From the NCBI GenBank assembly GCA_001917125.1, contig MNTU01000026.1, positions 1 to 21,899 on the forward strand: a stretch of DNA of 21,899 bases. Direction: 5' to 3'. A model generated the notes under the pieces. It ran no database searches. It was not told the origin of the DNA and saw nothing but the letters and a program-made list of their open reading frames with translations. Positions within the stretch are counted from its first letter, which is position 1. Each line of letters begins with the position of its first letter. The position numbers were made by a program, and so were the translations under genes. Source of the DNA: Azospirillum sp. 47_25. Its GTDB lineage: Bacteria > Pseudomonadota > Alphaproteobacteria > RF32 > CAG-239. Below, one piece after another: positions 13,425-21,899 of this stretch.

Positions 13425-16070
13425 TCAGAAGTTGGCAATACGCTGCAGGGCTTCTTCGATTTTGGCTTTGTTTTCCATTGCTTCGGCCTGTCGGCGTTTT
13501 TCTTCTTCGACTACTTTGGCAGGAGCGCGCTCGACAAAGCTCGGGTTGCTCAGTTTGCGGGCATAGCCTTCCAAATATTTGTTGAGATTGTCCAATTCCT
13601 TTTTCAAACGTTCTTTTTCGGCGGCAAAATCAACCACGCCTTTCAACGGCAGCAAGATGATGCCTTCGCGGAAAACGCCTGAAACCATATCTTTGCTGAT
13701 TTCCTGTCCGGAGGCAAAACATTCCAGCTTGTCCAAACGCGCCAGAGAGCAGATAATCTGATTAAAGCTTTGCAGATTAGCACAGGACTGCGCGTTGCCG
13801 TCTTTCAGATAAACCGTCAATTTGGCACCGGCGGGAATATTCATTTCCGCCCGCAGTGAACGAATGGCGCTGATGAGCTCAATCGACCAGTCAACCTCGT
13901 CCATGGCCGCGGTATCAAAAGCCGCATCTTTCGGCCAGGCAAAATTAATCAGTTTGCATTTACGTTCATCGCAGGTGTTATTCCACAGTTCGGTGGTAAT
14001 AAACGGCATAAACGGATGCAGAATAACCAGAATCCGGTCAAGAACCCAGGCAAAAGCAGCACGGGTTTCGGCTTTGGCCTTTTCGTCTTCGCCATACAAA
14101 ATCGGCTTAATCATCTCAATATACCAGTCGCAGAAAGAGCCCCAGGTAAACTGGTAAACGGCATTGGCCGCTTCCGAAAAGCGGAAAGCGTTCAGATTAT
14201 CGGTTACCTCTTTGGTCGCCTGTTTGGCTTTGGCAATAATCCACCGGTTGACCGCCAGCTCTGCCTTAGTTTCATCAAAATCTGAGCGCAGTCTGCATTC
14301 GTTCATTTCACCGAAGCGGGCGGCATTCCATAATTTGGTAGCAAAATTGCGATAACCGGCAATGCGGGCTTCCGACATATTGATATCGCGCCCCTGAGTT
14401 TCCATGGCGGCCATGAAGAAACGCAGCGCATCGGCACCGTATTGCTCAACCAGAATCATCGGATCAATGGTGTTGCCTTTGGACTTGGACATTTTCTGGC
14501 CTTTTTCGTCACGGACCAGACCATGAATGTAGCATTTGCGGAACGGTACCTTCTTCATCATGTACATGCTCATCATCATCATACGGGCAACCCAGAAGAA
14601 AATGATGTCAAAGCCGGTTACCAGCACAGATGTCGGATAGAACGTATCCAGATAGTCGCTTTTATCCGGCCAGCCGAGAGTTGAAAAGGCCCACAGCCCG
14701 GAAGAAAACCAGGTATCAAGAACATCAGTTTCACGGGTCAGCTCAACGTGTTTGCCATAATGTTTGTCTGCGGCAGCCTGAGCTTCTTCAACATTTTCTT
14801 CACAGAAGATTTCGCCGTCCGGGCCGTACCAAATCGGCATCTGGTGTCCCCACCACAGCTGACGGGAAATGCACCAAGGCTGGATATTGCGCATCCATTC
14901 AAAATAGGTTTTTTCGTATGACTTCGGCACAAATTCCATATCGCCGTTTTCAACCGTTTCAATCGCTTTAACCGCCAGTTTCGGTGCGTCAACAAACCAT
15001 TGGTCGGTCATCAGAGGCTCAATAACCACGCCGGAACGATCACCGTAAGGAATAACCATCGGGTGGTCTTCAATCTTTTCCATCAGGCCGAGTTCTTCCA
15101 GCTTTTCAATGGTTTTCCGGCGCGCCGTCTGCGTATCCATCCCCGGGAAAGGCGTATTTTCATTGAGGGTGGCATCCTCGTTCAAAATATTAATCATCGG
15201 CAGGTTGTGGCGCTTGCCGACTTCAAAGTCGTTAAAGTCATGCGCCGGAGTAATCTTAACCGCACCGGTTCCCTTTTCAGGATCGGCATGGTCATCGGCG
15301 ACAATCGGTATCGGACGATTGACAATCGGCAAAATCGCATTTTTACCAATCAGATGTTTCAGTTTTTCATTGTCTTTGGAAACGGCTACCGCGGTATCGC
15401 CGAACATGGTTTCGGGACGGGTGGTGGCAATGTGTATGAATTCGCCCGGTTCGTTTTCAATCGGATATTTGTAGTAATACATTTTGCCGACGGTTTCTTT
15501 CTGAACAACTTCCAAATCGGAAACGGCAGTCATAAATTTGGAATCCCAGTTGACCAGTTTTTTGGCTTTGTAAATCAGGCCGTCTTTATACATATTGACA
15601 AAGATTTTGCGAACCGCGCGGCTTAAACCTTCATCCATGGTAAAACGTTCACGCGACCAATCGCAAGACGCACCCAAACGGCGCAGCTGTTTGCAAATTG
15701 TGCCGCCGGACTGTTCTTTCCATTTCCAAACGGTTTCAATAAATTTTTCACGTCCCAAATCATGGCGGGAAACACCTTCTTTGGCCAGATTGCGCTCAAC
15801 CACCATCTGGGTTGCGATACCGGCGTGGTCAGTTCCCGGCTGCCAGAGAACTTTTTTGCCCTGCATACGGTTATAGCGCACTAAAATATCCTGCAACGTA
15901 TCGTCAAGCGCATGGCCGAGGTGCAAAACACCGGTAACGTTCGGCGGCGGAATGACAATCGAAAAAGCCTCGGAAGAAGAGCGCATATCGGGCTGAAAAT
16001 CACCGCTGTTTTCCCAATCGGCGTAAATTTTTTCCTCAAAATCTTTAGGGGTATAGTTTTTCTCTAACAT
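13425..16070 (-). CDS. valS: Valyl-tRNA synthetase
   Basis: A complete 881-residue class I ValRS, charging tRNA-Val with editing of threonine. The HIGH motif is HLGH (50-53) in PPPNVTGVLHLGHALDDT. The editing domain (about 200-345) contains ATTRPETMFGDTAV and TPAHDFNDFEVG. The KMSKS loop is at 526-530, preceded by the WFSSGLWAFSTLGWP segment. The anticodon-binding domain and a C-terminal charged coiled coil (about 815-878) complete the family layout. The ATG follows AAGGAT. It comes after popZ on the same strand, with 136 bases and a hairpin between, and ends at a strong terminator. Confidence 0.98.
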   Translation of the reverse strand: MLEKNYTPKDFEEKIYADWENSGDFQPDMRSSSEAFSIVIPPPNVTGVLHLGHALDDTLQDILVRYNRMQGKKVLWQPGTDHAGIATQMVVERNLAKEGVSRHDLGREKFIETVWKWKEQSGGTICKQLRRLGASCDWSRERFTMDEGLSRAVRKIFVNMYKDGLIYKAKKLVNWDSKFMTAVSDLEVVQKETVGKMYYYKYPIENEPGEFIHIATTRPETMFGDTAVAVSKDNEKLKHLIGKNAILPIVNRPIPIVADDHADPEKGTGAVKITPAHDFNDFEVGKRHNLPMINILNEDATLNENTPFPGMDTQTARRKTIEKLEELGLMEKIEDHPMVIPYGDRSGVVIEPLMTDQWFVDAPKLAVKAIETVENGDMEFVPKSYEKTYFEWMRNIQPWCISRQLWWGHQMPIWYGPDGEIFCEENVEEAQAAADKHYGKHVELTRETDVLDTWFSSGLWAFSTLGWPDKSDYLDTFYPTSVLVTGFDIIFFWVARMMMMSMYMMKKVPFRKCYIHGLVRDEKGQKMSKSKGNTIDPMILVEQYGADALRFFMAAMETQGRDINMSEARIAGYRNFATKLWNAARFGEMNECRLRSDFDETKAELAVNRWIIAKAKQATKEVTDNLNAFRFSEAANAVYQFTWGSFCDWYIEMIKPILYGEDEKAKAETRAAFAWVLDRILVILHPFMPFITTELWNNTCDERKCKLINFAWPKDAAFDTAAMDEVDWSIELISAIRSLRAEMNIPAGAKLTVYLKDGNAQSCANLQSFNQIICSLARLDKLECFASGQEISKDMVSGVFREGIILLPLKGVVDFAAEKERLKKELDNLNKYLEGYARKLSNPSFVERAPAKVVEEEKRRQAEAMENKAKIEEALQRIANF

Positions 16071-16148
16071 TTTTTATCCTTAAACTTTATATTCAGTTTA
16101 TAATTGGTTGTTTCTTAACATTAAAATTTGTTTCTGTAAACCGCAAAA

Positions 16149-16174
16149 TGCTCTCAAAAATCAATTTGAGAGCA
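16149..16174 (-). terminator. Hairpin after popZ, possible weak terminator
   Basis: Perfect 10-bp arms (16149-16158 and 16165-16174, TGCTCTCAAA / TTTGAGAGCA) with a 6-base loop. On the minus strand only ATTTT follows, so it may attenuate rather than stop transcription into valS. Confidence 0.5.
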
Positions 16175-16206
16175 CAAATGTGATGAGACCGGTTCCGGAA
16201 CAGCCG

Positions 16207-17733
16207 TTATGAACCGACCTTTGCCATCACTCGTTCAATTTCTTTGGAAACAACGGCTTCAACGATTGCCGGCAGGTTTGCATCCAGCCAGGCCTGGGTT
16301 TGGGCGGCCACGGCTTCGCGCGCATAGCTTTCAAAATTAACATCCATCTGCTGGGTCACCTGACGGACAACAGCTTCACGCACCAGTTCGGAAATGCTCG
16401 GAGATGCCGACTTAACCGGTTCCGGACGGGATTCCGTTTCCGAAACATCAGCCGTTTGCGGCAGTTCAGCCGCTTTTTTCTCGGCAAAAAGCTTGGCAAA
16501 ATTGCTGATAATATTTGCTGAAACATCAGCCGCATCTTCGCTTGGGGCGGCAGGTGCTTCGACAGGCGTTTCGGTTTCTCTCTCGGCTTCAACGGTTTCA
16601 ATAACCGGTTCGGACGGAACATCCTGAATATTGTCCGTCGGTTCAACCGCTTCAGGTTCGGAAGAAGGACTTTCGTTATATTCCGGTTCCGTCGGTTTGG
16701 TTTCTTCAACCTGAGCATGGAAATCCAAAATCTCGTTCAGCGTTGCATCGTCAATAACGCTTTCCTCTTCAGGTTCTGCCGGCAGCTCTTTGCTCTGCGG
16801 CATGCTCGCCATAACGCGGCTGGGGTCGATTTCGGGTGCGGCCGAGTGTTCGGGTTCATAAATCGGTTCGGCGTCAACATCAATTTGCGGCAGTTCAAAA
16901 TCCAGCGGCGGCACGGCAACACTTCCCTCGCCCTCCTCGCGGAATTCTTCCGAGGCGAGAGCCGTCTCCGCACTCAATTCTTCATCACGAATCGAGAAGT
17001 CGGCCGTTTCCTGCGGCAAATCATCCGGCAAACCAAACTCCGGCACGGCGGCAACAGGTTCGGCCTCCGTATGCGGATAAACGCTGTCAGACGAACCATA
17101 TTCCGGTTCGGACGGCAAAACCGGCTCTTCAACCAGGCTGCTTAAATTCATTACATCGTCAACGGTAACTTCCGGTTCTTCTGAGACTGGCGGTTCTGCG
17201 GGAAACACATCTTCCTCCGCCAGAACCTGAGAAGCCAGCGGCGCCTGCATCGACGGAGTTTGAGGTTCGGGTTCGGCAACAGGCATGGCTGCCGGTGCGG
17301 TTTTTCCGGTCAGTTCATCTGCCGAAGGAGCCGCCAGACGGCTCAAATCAAGAATATCGTCTTCCGAGATTTCCGGTTCGTTGTCTGCGGGGTTGCTGAG
17401 GACAGGTTCGTCCAGCGCTTCATCAACAATCATTGACGGGGAAAGGTTGAACACATCATCTTCCGGAGCGTCCGACGCCTGGGCATTATCACCCAGACCG
17501 AGCAAAGCCTCGGCGGAAAGTTCGTCATCTTGGTCAGCGGTATTTAATTCATCAGCGGTATTTATGGCCGGAGGCAGTTCCGCCGCCGGGGCAGAAACGG
17601 GTTCCGCCTTTTTTTCAGTTTGTGGGGCGGGCTGCGGTACAGACTGTTGAGCGGCATTATCCTCCATCAAAATATTGCGGATTGAGGACAGGATATCATC
17701 CATAGACAGGTCTTCATTAGGTTCTTCGGCCAT
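16207..17733 (-). CDS. popZ: PopZ-family (DUF2497) cell-pole organizer with an extended acidic linker
   Basis: 508 residues. The N-terminal helix SMDDILSSIRNIL (10-22) and the C-terminal oligomerisation region (about 444-508, with FESYAREAVAAQTQAWLDANLPAIVEAVVSKEIERV) match the two conserved ends of PopZ. In Caulobacter PopZ forms a polar microdomain that tethers ParB-bound origins. Between the ends lies a very long Pro/Glu/Ala-rich acidic region without predicted structure, so the protein is far longer than the 177-residue Caulobacter one. Within it a short motif recurs: EDDVFNLS (91-98), EDDILDLS (124-131) and VDDVMNLS (191-198). The gene starts 24 bases after tolC, so the two are probably cotranscribed. 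Assignment rests on the two termini. Confidence 0.85.
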   Translation of the reverse strand: MAEEPNEDLSMDDILSSIRNILMEDNAAQQSVPQPAPQTEKKAEPVSAPAAELPPAINTADELNTADQDDELSAEALLGLGDNAQASDAPEDDVFNLSPSMIVDEALDEPVLSNPADNEPEISEDDILDLSRLAAPSADELTGKTAPAAMPVAEPEPQTPSMQAPLASQVLAEEDVFPAEPPVSEEPEVTVDDVMNLSSLVEEPVLPSEPEYGSSDSVYPHTEAEPVAAVPEFGLPDDLPQETADFSIRDEELSAETALASEEFREEGEGSVAVPPLDFELPQIDVDAEPIYEPEHSAAPEIDPSRVMASMPQSKELPAEPEEESVIDDATLNEILDFHAQVEETKPTEPEYNESPSSEPEAVEPTDNIQDVPSEPVIETVEAERETETPVEAPAAPSEDAADVSANIISNFAKLFAEKKAAELPQTADVSETESRPEPVKSASPSISELVREAVVRQVTQQMDVNFESYAREAVAAQTQAWLDANLPAIVEAVVSKEIERVMAKVGS

Positions 17734-17757
17734 AATTTACCACCAAAAATTATATAA

Positions 17758-19113
17758 TTATTTTTCAACTGACAAAGATAACCATTTATCACGTGTTTCT
17801 TTATAATATTTTTTAGGATTATAGATGTCAACGTTTAGTTTCAAATCTTCGGCAGTTAATTTGCCCATGGCCATCAGCACGTTCATGCCGGAAACATAAT
17901 AGTTGCGGCGGGCTTTAACTTCCTCAACATTTGAGTTAAGCAGTTCCTGATAAGCATCCAACACATCCAGAATCGTCCGGTTGCCGAGCGCTTCTTCCTT
18001 TTGAACGCCGTCAAGGGCGATTTCATTAGCCTTGACCTGATCTTTAATCGATTTGATTTTGGCCCGGTTGGCAACCATATATTCCCACGCCGAGGTTACA
18101 TCGGCCACGGCTTTGCGTTCGGCTTCAAGAACCTGCTCCTGCGCCTGCCATTTCAAATATTTGCTCTGGCGGATTTTGGCACGGCTTTCGCCGGAATTAT
18201 AGAGCGGAATGGTCATATTGATGCCGATTTCAGCACTGTCAACATCAGGGTCGCGGTCATACATGTCGCCGCTGGTTTTGGTGTTGGAAATGCTTCCGTC
18301 CAAAGTAACCTGCGGCAGCAATGCACCGGTATTGGTAGCTACGTCGTAGGTTTTGGAGTTAAGAATATCTTTGGCATATTTGACGCCGTAGTTGTTCATT
18401 TTGGCATAATCCAGCGCTTCTTCAAAAGTTTTCGGCAGGAAAGCTCCGATTTCCGGACTTTTCAGTTTATCAGGCGCGGCGCCGATAATTTTGGTATAAG
18501 TTGACTTGGAGGCCTCCAAATCGCCTTCGGCGGCAATCCGGTCGGAACGGGCCTGCGAGTAGCGCGCACGGGCCTGTGAAACGTCTGTCCGGGTTACCTC
18601 GCCGACATTAAAACGTTCAACCGTTTCATCAAGACGTTTTTTCAAAAGTTTTTCGTTGTTTTTCTGCAGGTCAACAATCGCCGTGTTCTGCAACACGTCA
18701 AGATAAGCGGTTGAAGCGTCAAGAAAGACCGTCTGCTCCACATTGTAAAGATTGTTTTGCTGGGCGCGAACCGTGCTGTCTGCCGACTTAACGCTGTTGA
18801 CGGTAGAAAAACCGCTGAACAAGGGCTGGCTGATGGTCGCGGCCAAAATCGTCTTGTCATTATCCTGATTTTTGGGTTCCACGTTGCTGTCAACGCTTGC
18901 GTCGGTATAACTTCCGGTCAAAGCCAGACTGGGACGGTATCCCGATTTGGCTATGGCAACATTTTCATCAATCGAGCGCAAATAAGCCCGCTGCGCCTGC
19001 AGGGTCGGATTGGTTTCATAAGCGCTGCTCAGGGCCTCAAAAATAGACTGGGCATTGGCCGTCGTCGAAAGAGCCGTCGCCAGCAACAGAGAAGACCAAA
19101 AAGTCTTTTTCAT
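17758..19113 (-). CDS. tolC: TolC-family outer membrane efflux protein
   Basis: 451 residues from the ATG with AAGG eight bases upstream; an in-frame GTG three codons earlier is less likely. A signal peptide (MKKTFWSSLLLATALSTTANA, cut before QSIFEAL) is followed by the two outer-membrane efflux repeats. The first begins SAYETNPTLQAQRAYLRSIDENVAIAKSGYRPSLALTGSY and the second carries the GALLPQVTLDGS, IPLYNSGE and NRTILDVLDAYQELL segments. As a trimer it forms the outer-membrane duct for drug efflux or type I secretion. No inner-membrane pump or adaptor is adjacent, so substrates are unknown. A weak promoter (TTGCAA-N18-TATGTT, 19174-19145) may drive tolC-popZ. Confidence 0.95.
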   Translation of the reverse strand: MKKTFWSSLLLATALSTTANAQSIFEALSSAYETNPTLQAQRAYLRSIDENVAIAKSGYRPSLALTGSYTDASVDSNVEPKNQDNDKTILAATISQPLFSGFSTVNSVKSADSTVRAQQNNLYNVEQTVFLDASTAYLDVLQNTAIVDLQKNNEKLLKKRLDETVERFNVGEVTRTDVSQARARYSQARSDRIAAEGDLEASKSTYTKIIGAAPDKLKSPEIGAFLPKTFEEALDYAKMNNYGVKYAKDILNSKTYDVATNTGALLPQVTLDGSISNTKTSGDMYDRDPDVDSAEIGINMTIPLYNSGESRAKIRQSKYLKWQAQEQVLEAERKAVADVTSAWEYMVANRAKIKSIKDQVKANEIALDGVQKEEALGNRTILDVLDAYQELLNSNVEEVKARRNYYVSGMNVLMAMGKLTAEDLKLNVDIYNPKKYYKETRDKWLSLSVEK

Positions 19114-19305
19114 CGAATTCACCTTAGTTAATTGTCGTTAATTGAACATACTATTATTTTACGGTATTTTGCAACTTTATTTCTTAAAAAAGTCATAACC
19201 GCTACATTTATTTCAAAAATTACCTATATATTAACCATATTTCAAACAATTTATCGTAAGTGTGAGGATAAATTAGTATGTTATCATAACAGAGGGGATA
19301 AAGAG

Positions 19306-21777
19306 TTGAGCAAGAAAGATTCCGCAATCATCAATGAAATTGACAAAGCCCGCTTAAAATTATCAATCGAGCATTACATCAAGTATTTTATCGGCAAACG
19401 CACCCGCGAAATCAACAAAGACGAAGCCCTGGACGCCATTGCTCTGGCTGTTCGCGAATTTGCCATGGACAAGATGTATGAAACGATTGCCCGGTACAAC
19501 AAAGTCAACACCAAGCGCGTTTATTATCTTTCCATTGAATATCTTATCGGCCGGTCGCTGGAAAACAACCTGCACAACCTCGGCCTGTTTAATATTCTTA
19601 AAAACATTAAGATTGACGGTTTTCCCGAAGACATTTCATTAGAAGAAATTTTTGACGCCGAATACGATCCGGCGCTGGGCAACGGCGGCCTGGGCCGCCT
19701 GGCCGCCTGCTATCTGGACTCCATGGCTTCGCTCGGCATTCCCGGTTTCGGCTACGGCATCAACTATCAGTTCGGTTTGTTCAAACAAAAATTTGACAAC
19801 GGCTATCAGGTTGAGCAGGCCGACACCTGGCAGGGCGAAGACTCTCCCTGGCAGTTTGCCCGTTTGGACCGGAAGGTTGCCATTCCGATGTACGGCGACG
19901 TTGAAACTTTTAAAAACGCCAGCGGACAGGAAAGCTATATCTGGATGAATACCAAAACTATGTACGGCGTGCCGTTTGATTTTCCGATCGTCGGCTATGA
20001 CGGCAAATCGGTCAACTATCTGCGGCTGTTCTCGGCCAAAACCGACGATGAGCTGGATATTAATATTTTTAATGAAGGCGGCTATATCGAAGCGGTGCGT
20101 GACAAAATCGAAACCGAAACCGTTTCCAAAGTTTTGTACCCGTCCGATGCGGTTGAATCCGGCAAGGAGCTGCGCCTGAAACAACAGTATTTCTTCGTTT
20201 CCTGCGCCATTCAGGATATTATCCGCCGCTTTATGGAGAAAAGCAACGATTTCAGCGAAATGCCGAATCAGGTTTGCATTCAGCTGAACGATACCCACCC
20301 CTCGCTGGCCATTCCGGAAATGATGCGCCTGCTGATGGACGTTCACGGTCAGGATTGGGATGCCGCCTGGGACATCACGACAAAAATCTTTGCCTACACC
20401 AACCACACCCTGCTGCCGGAAGCTCTGGAAACATGGCCGTCCCGCATTTTGGGCAAACTGCTGCCGCGGCATTTGCAGATTATTTATGAAATCAACCGCC
20501 GCTTTATTAATTTTGCCAAGAGCAAATTCGGCGATGATGCCGGCAAATTGTCGAAAGTAACGATTGTTTCGGGCGACGGCGACAATCAGATTATCCGTAT
20601 GGCCAATTTGTCAATCGTCGGGTCTTTCTCGGTCAACGGCGTGGCCAAGCTGCATTCCGAACTGCTGAAAAAATCACTGGTTCCGGAATTCTATGAACTG
20701 TGGCCGGAAAAATTCACCAACGTGACCAACGGCATTACGCCGCGGCGTTGGCTGCTGCATGCCAATACGGCGTTGTCTGACCTTATCTCGTCTAAAATCG
20801 GCGACGACTGGATTACCAATCTCGATTTGCTGGAAGGAATTGCCGATTTTGCCGATGACAAAAACTTCATCAAAAAATTCAATGAAGTCAAACAAACCAA
20901 CAAAGTCCGTCTGGCTCAGAAAATTTTTGAAACCAACGGCATTATCGTTGACCCGAACAGCATGTTCATCGTTCATGCCAAACGCATTCATGAATATAAA
21001 CGCCAGCTGATGACTATTCTGCATGTCATCGGCGAATATCTGGCAACTATCAAAGACGGCGTCAAGCCGGCGGCTCCGCGGACTTATATTTTTGCGGGCA
21101 AAGCTGCTCCGTCTTACAATTTTGCCAAATTAATCATTAAGCTGATTAACAACGTGGCCAGCGTCATCAATGCCGATCCGCGGGCAAACAGCCTGTTGAA
21201 AGTCGTCTTTATGCCGGACTATAAAGTCTCTCTGGCCGAAGTTCTTATTCCGGCCGCCAATGTCAGCATTCAGTCATCGACGGCGGGTTTTGAGGCTTCA
21301 GGTACCGGCAATATGAAATTTGCCCTGAACGGCGCCCTCACCGTCGGCACTTATGACGGTGCCAATATTGAAATCCGCGAAGCCGTCGGCGCCGACAACT
21401 TCTATCTGTTCGGCCTGAGAGAAGAACAAATTCAGGAAATGCGCCGGACAAATTCTTATAATCCGCGCAAGTATTATGAAGATTCAGATTACATTAAACG
21501 GATTTTGAATGCCATTAATTCCAATATGTTCTGCGAGAAAGACTATGTTCTGCTGTTCAAAGTAATCTACGAAGAACTGCTGAATCGCGATTATTACTTC
21601 ATTCTGGCAGATTTGGAAGCTTTCACCAAGGCCATTCATGATGCGGAAAAAGATTATCTGGACAAAGACGTCTGGGCAAAGAAAGCCATTAACAACGTCG
21701 CCAGAATCGGCAACTTCTCCAGCGACCGTGCGGTTCTGGAATATGCCGACCGCATTTGGCACGTTAAACCGGTTTAA
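19306..21777 (+). CDS. glgP: Glycogen/alpha-glucan phosphorylase (GT35)
   Basis: 823 residues when started at the TTG at 19306, which has AGAGGGG ten bases upstream and gives the usual family length; the frame is open 58 codons further up, but that part is AT-rich and looks non-coding. Motifs include YYLSIEYLIGRSL (73-85), ALGNGGLGRLAACYLDSMA (123-141), NDTHPSLAIPE in the middle, RIHEYKRQL, and the pyridoxal-phosphate site EASGTGNMKFALNGA with Lys671 as the Schiff-base lysine. It releases glucose 1-phosphate from alpha-1,4-glucans using phosphate. No other glg genes lie in the window. It is divergent from tolC, with a 192-bp AT-rich region between, and is followed by a terminator. Confidence 0.97.
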   Translation: MSKKDSAIINEIDKARLKLSIEHYIKYFIGKRTREINKDEALDAIALAVREFAMDKMYETIARYNKVNTKRVYYLSIEYLIGRSLENNLHNLGLFNILKNIKIDGFPEDISLEEIFDAEYDPALGNGGLGRLAACYLDSMASLGIPGFGYGINYQFGLFKQKFDNGYQVEQADTWQGEDSPWQFARLDRKVAIPMYGDVETFKNASGQESYIWMNTKTMYGVPFDFPIVGYDGKSVNYLRLFSAKTDDELDINIFNEGGYIEAVRDKIETETVSKVLYPSDAVESGKELRLKQQYFFVSCAIQDIIRRFMEKSNDFSEMPNQVCIQLNDTHPSLAIPEMMRLLMDVHGQDWDAAWDITTKIFAYTNHTLLPEALETWPSRILGKLLPRHLQIIYEINRRFINFAKSKFGDDAGKLSKVTIVSGDGDNQIIRMANLSIVGSFSVNGVAKLHSELLKKSLVPEFYELWPEKFTNVTNGITPRRWLLHANTALSDLISSKIGDDWITNLDLLEGIADFADDKNFIKKFNEVKQTNKVRLAQKIFETNGIIVDPNSMFIVHAKRIHEYKRQLMTILHVIGEYLATIKDGVKPAAPRTYIFAGKAAPSYNFAKLIIKLINNVASVINADPRANSLLKVVFMPDYKVSLAEVLIPAANVSIQSSTAGFEASGTGNMKFALNGALTVGTYDGANIEIREAVGADNFYLFGLREEQIQEMRRTNSYNPRKYYEDSDYIKRILNAINSNMFCEKDYVLLFKVIYEELLNRDYYFILADLEAFTKAIHDAEKDYLDKDVWAKKAINNVARIGNFSSDRAVLEYADRIWHVKPV

Positions 21778-21792
21778 TCCGTATTTTTGTTC

Positions 21793-21822
21793 AAGCAGCC
21801 CCTCTTTGGAGGGGCTTGGTTT
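21793..21822 (+). terminator. Intrinsic terminator of glgP
   Basis: GCCCCTC (21798-21804) / GAGGGGC (21809-21815) with a TTTG loop, flanked by CAAG and TTGG that extend the stem imperfectly; the T tract (TTGGTTTAT) is weak. The remaining 77 bases to the window end show no gene. Confidence 0.7.
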
Positions 21823-21899
21823 ATATCCAAATATTTAGCTTCGTTAGTCTCAATAAACCTCATTGCTCATATTGTATTGACATTGCTTGCCAAATCTGA

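Noticed and set aside
15000..15626. 208-codon plus-strand frame inside valS
   Set aside because: Antisense of the ValRS editing domain; no independent signals.
19639..20472. 277-codon minus-strand frame inside glgP
   Set aside because: Shadow of a strongly conserved phosphorylase core.

Overview
The window most likely comes from an alphaproteobacterial chromosome of moderate to low GC with long AT-rich intergenic stretches. Three things point to this class. There is a PopZ-type (DUF2497) polar organizer lying between tolC and valS. The lexA promoter carries the alphaproteobacterial SOS box (GAAC-N7-GAAC, i.e. GTTC-N7-GTTC on the other strand). There is also a YibQ-type divergent polysaccharide deacetylase. 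The overall look fits an uncultured, possibly host-associated lineage, but that is inference. Nearly all of the sequence is ordinary chromosome; only the left edge looks mobile.

Left part (1-3200): the window opens with the C-terminal end of a serine site-specific recombinase. Its reading frame runs straight into, and antisense through, a tRNA-Glu(UUC) gene, so this is probably the border of an integrated element. Next come a family 2 glycosyltransferase, a roughly 480-bp region with only weak small ORFs, an unrecognised 117-residue protein, an MliC-like lysozyme-inhibitor lipoprotein, a 49-residue single-helix membrane protein, and a 53-residue protein with a strict His-containing heptad repeat and a CNC tail.

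Middle part (3190-11900): a membrane-anchored deacetylase lies directly after lysS (class II LysRS) on the minus strand. Divergent from lysS is an exported protein of unknown function with a possible lysozyme-like region. It is followed by lexA with its own SOS operator, an orphan NarL/FixJ response regulator, a dCMP deaminase, enolase, and a PhnP-like metallo-beta-lactamase-fold hydrolase. Most of these units are separated by clear intrinsic terminators.

Right part (12000-21899): an unrecognised 424-residue protein with a duplicated motif, then the minus-strand block tolC-popZ-valS, and divergently glycogen phosphorylase (glgP) with a TTG start and a terminator. Functional themes are translation (lysS, valS, tRNA-Glu), central carbon metabolism (eno, glgP), DNA damage and nucleotide supply (lexA, dCMP deaminase), cell-pole organisation (popZ), and the envelope (tolC, deacetylase, MliC-like lipoprotein, glycosyltransferase). 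I see no CRISPR array, insertion sequence, rRNA or defence system. The best candidates for new biology are the recombinase/tRNA junction, the His-heptad mini-protein, the exported protein before lexA, and the duplicated-motif protein at 12019-13293.
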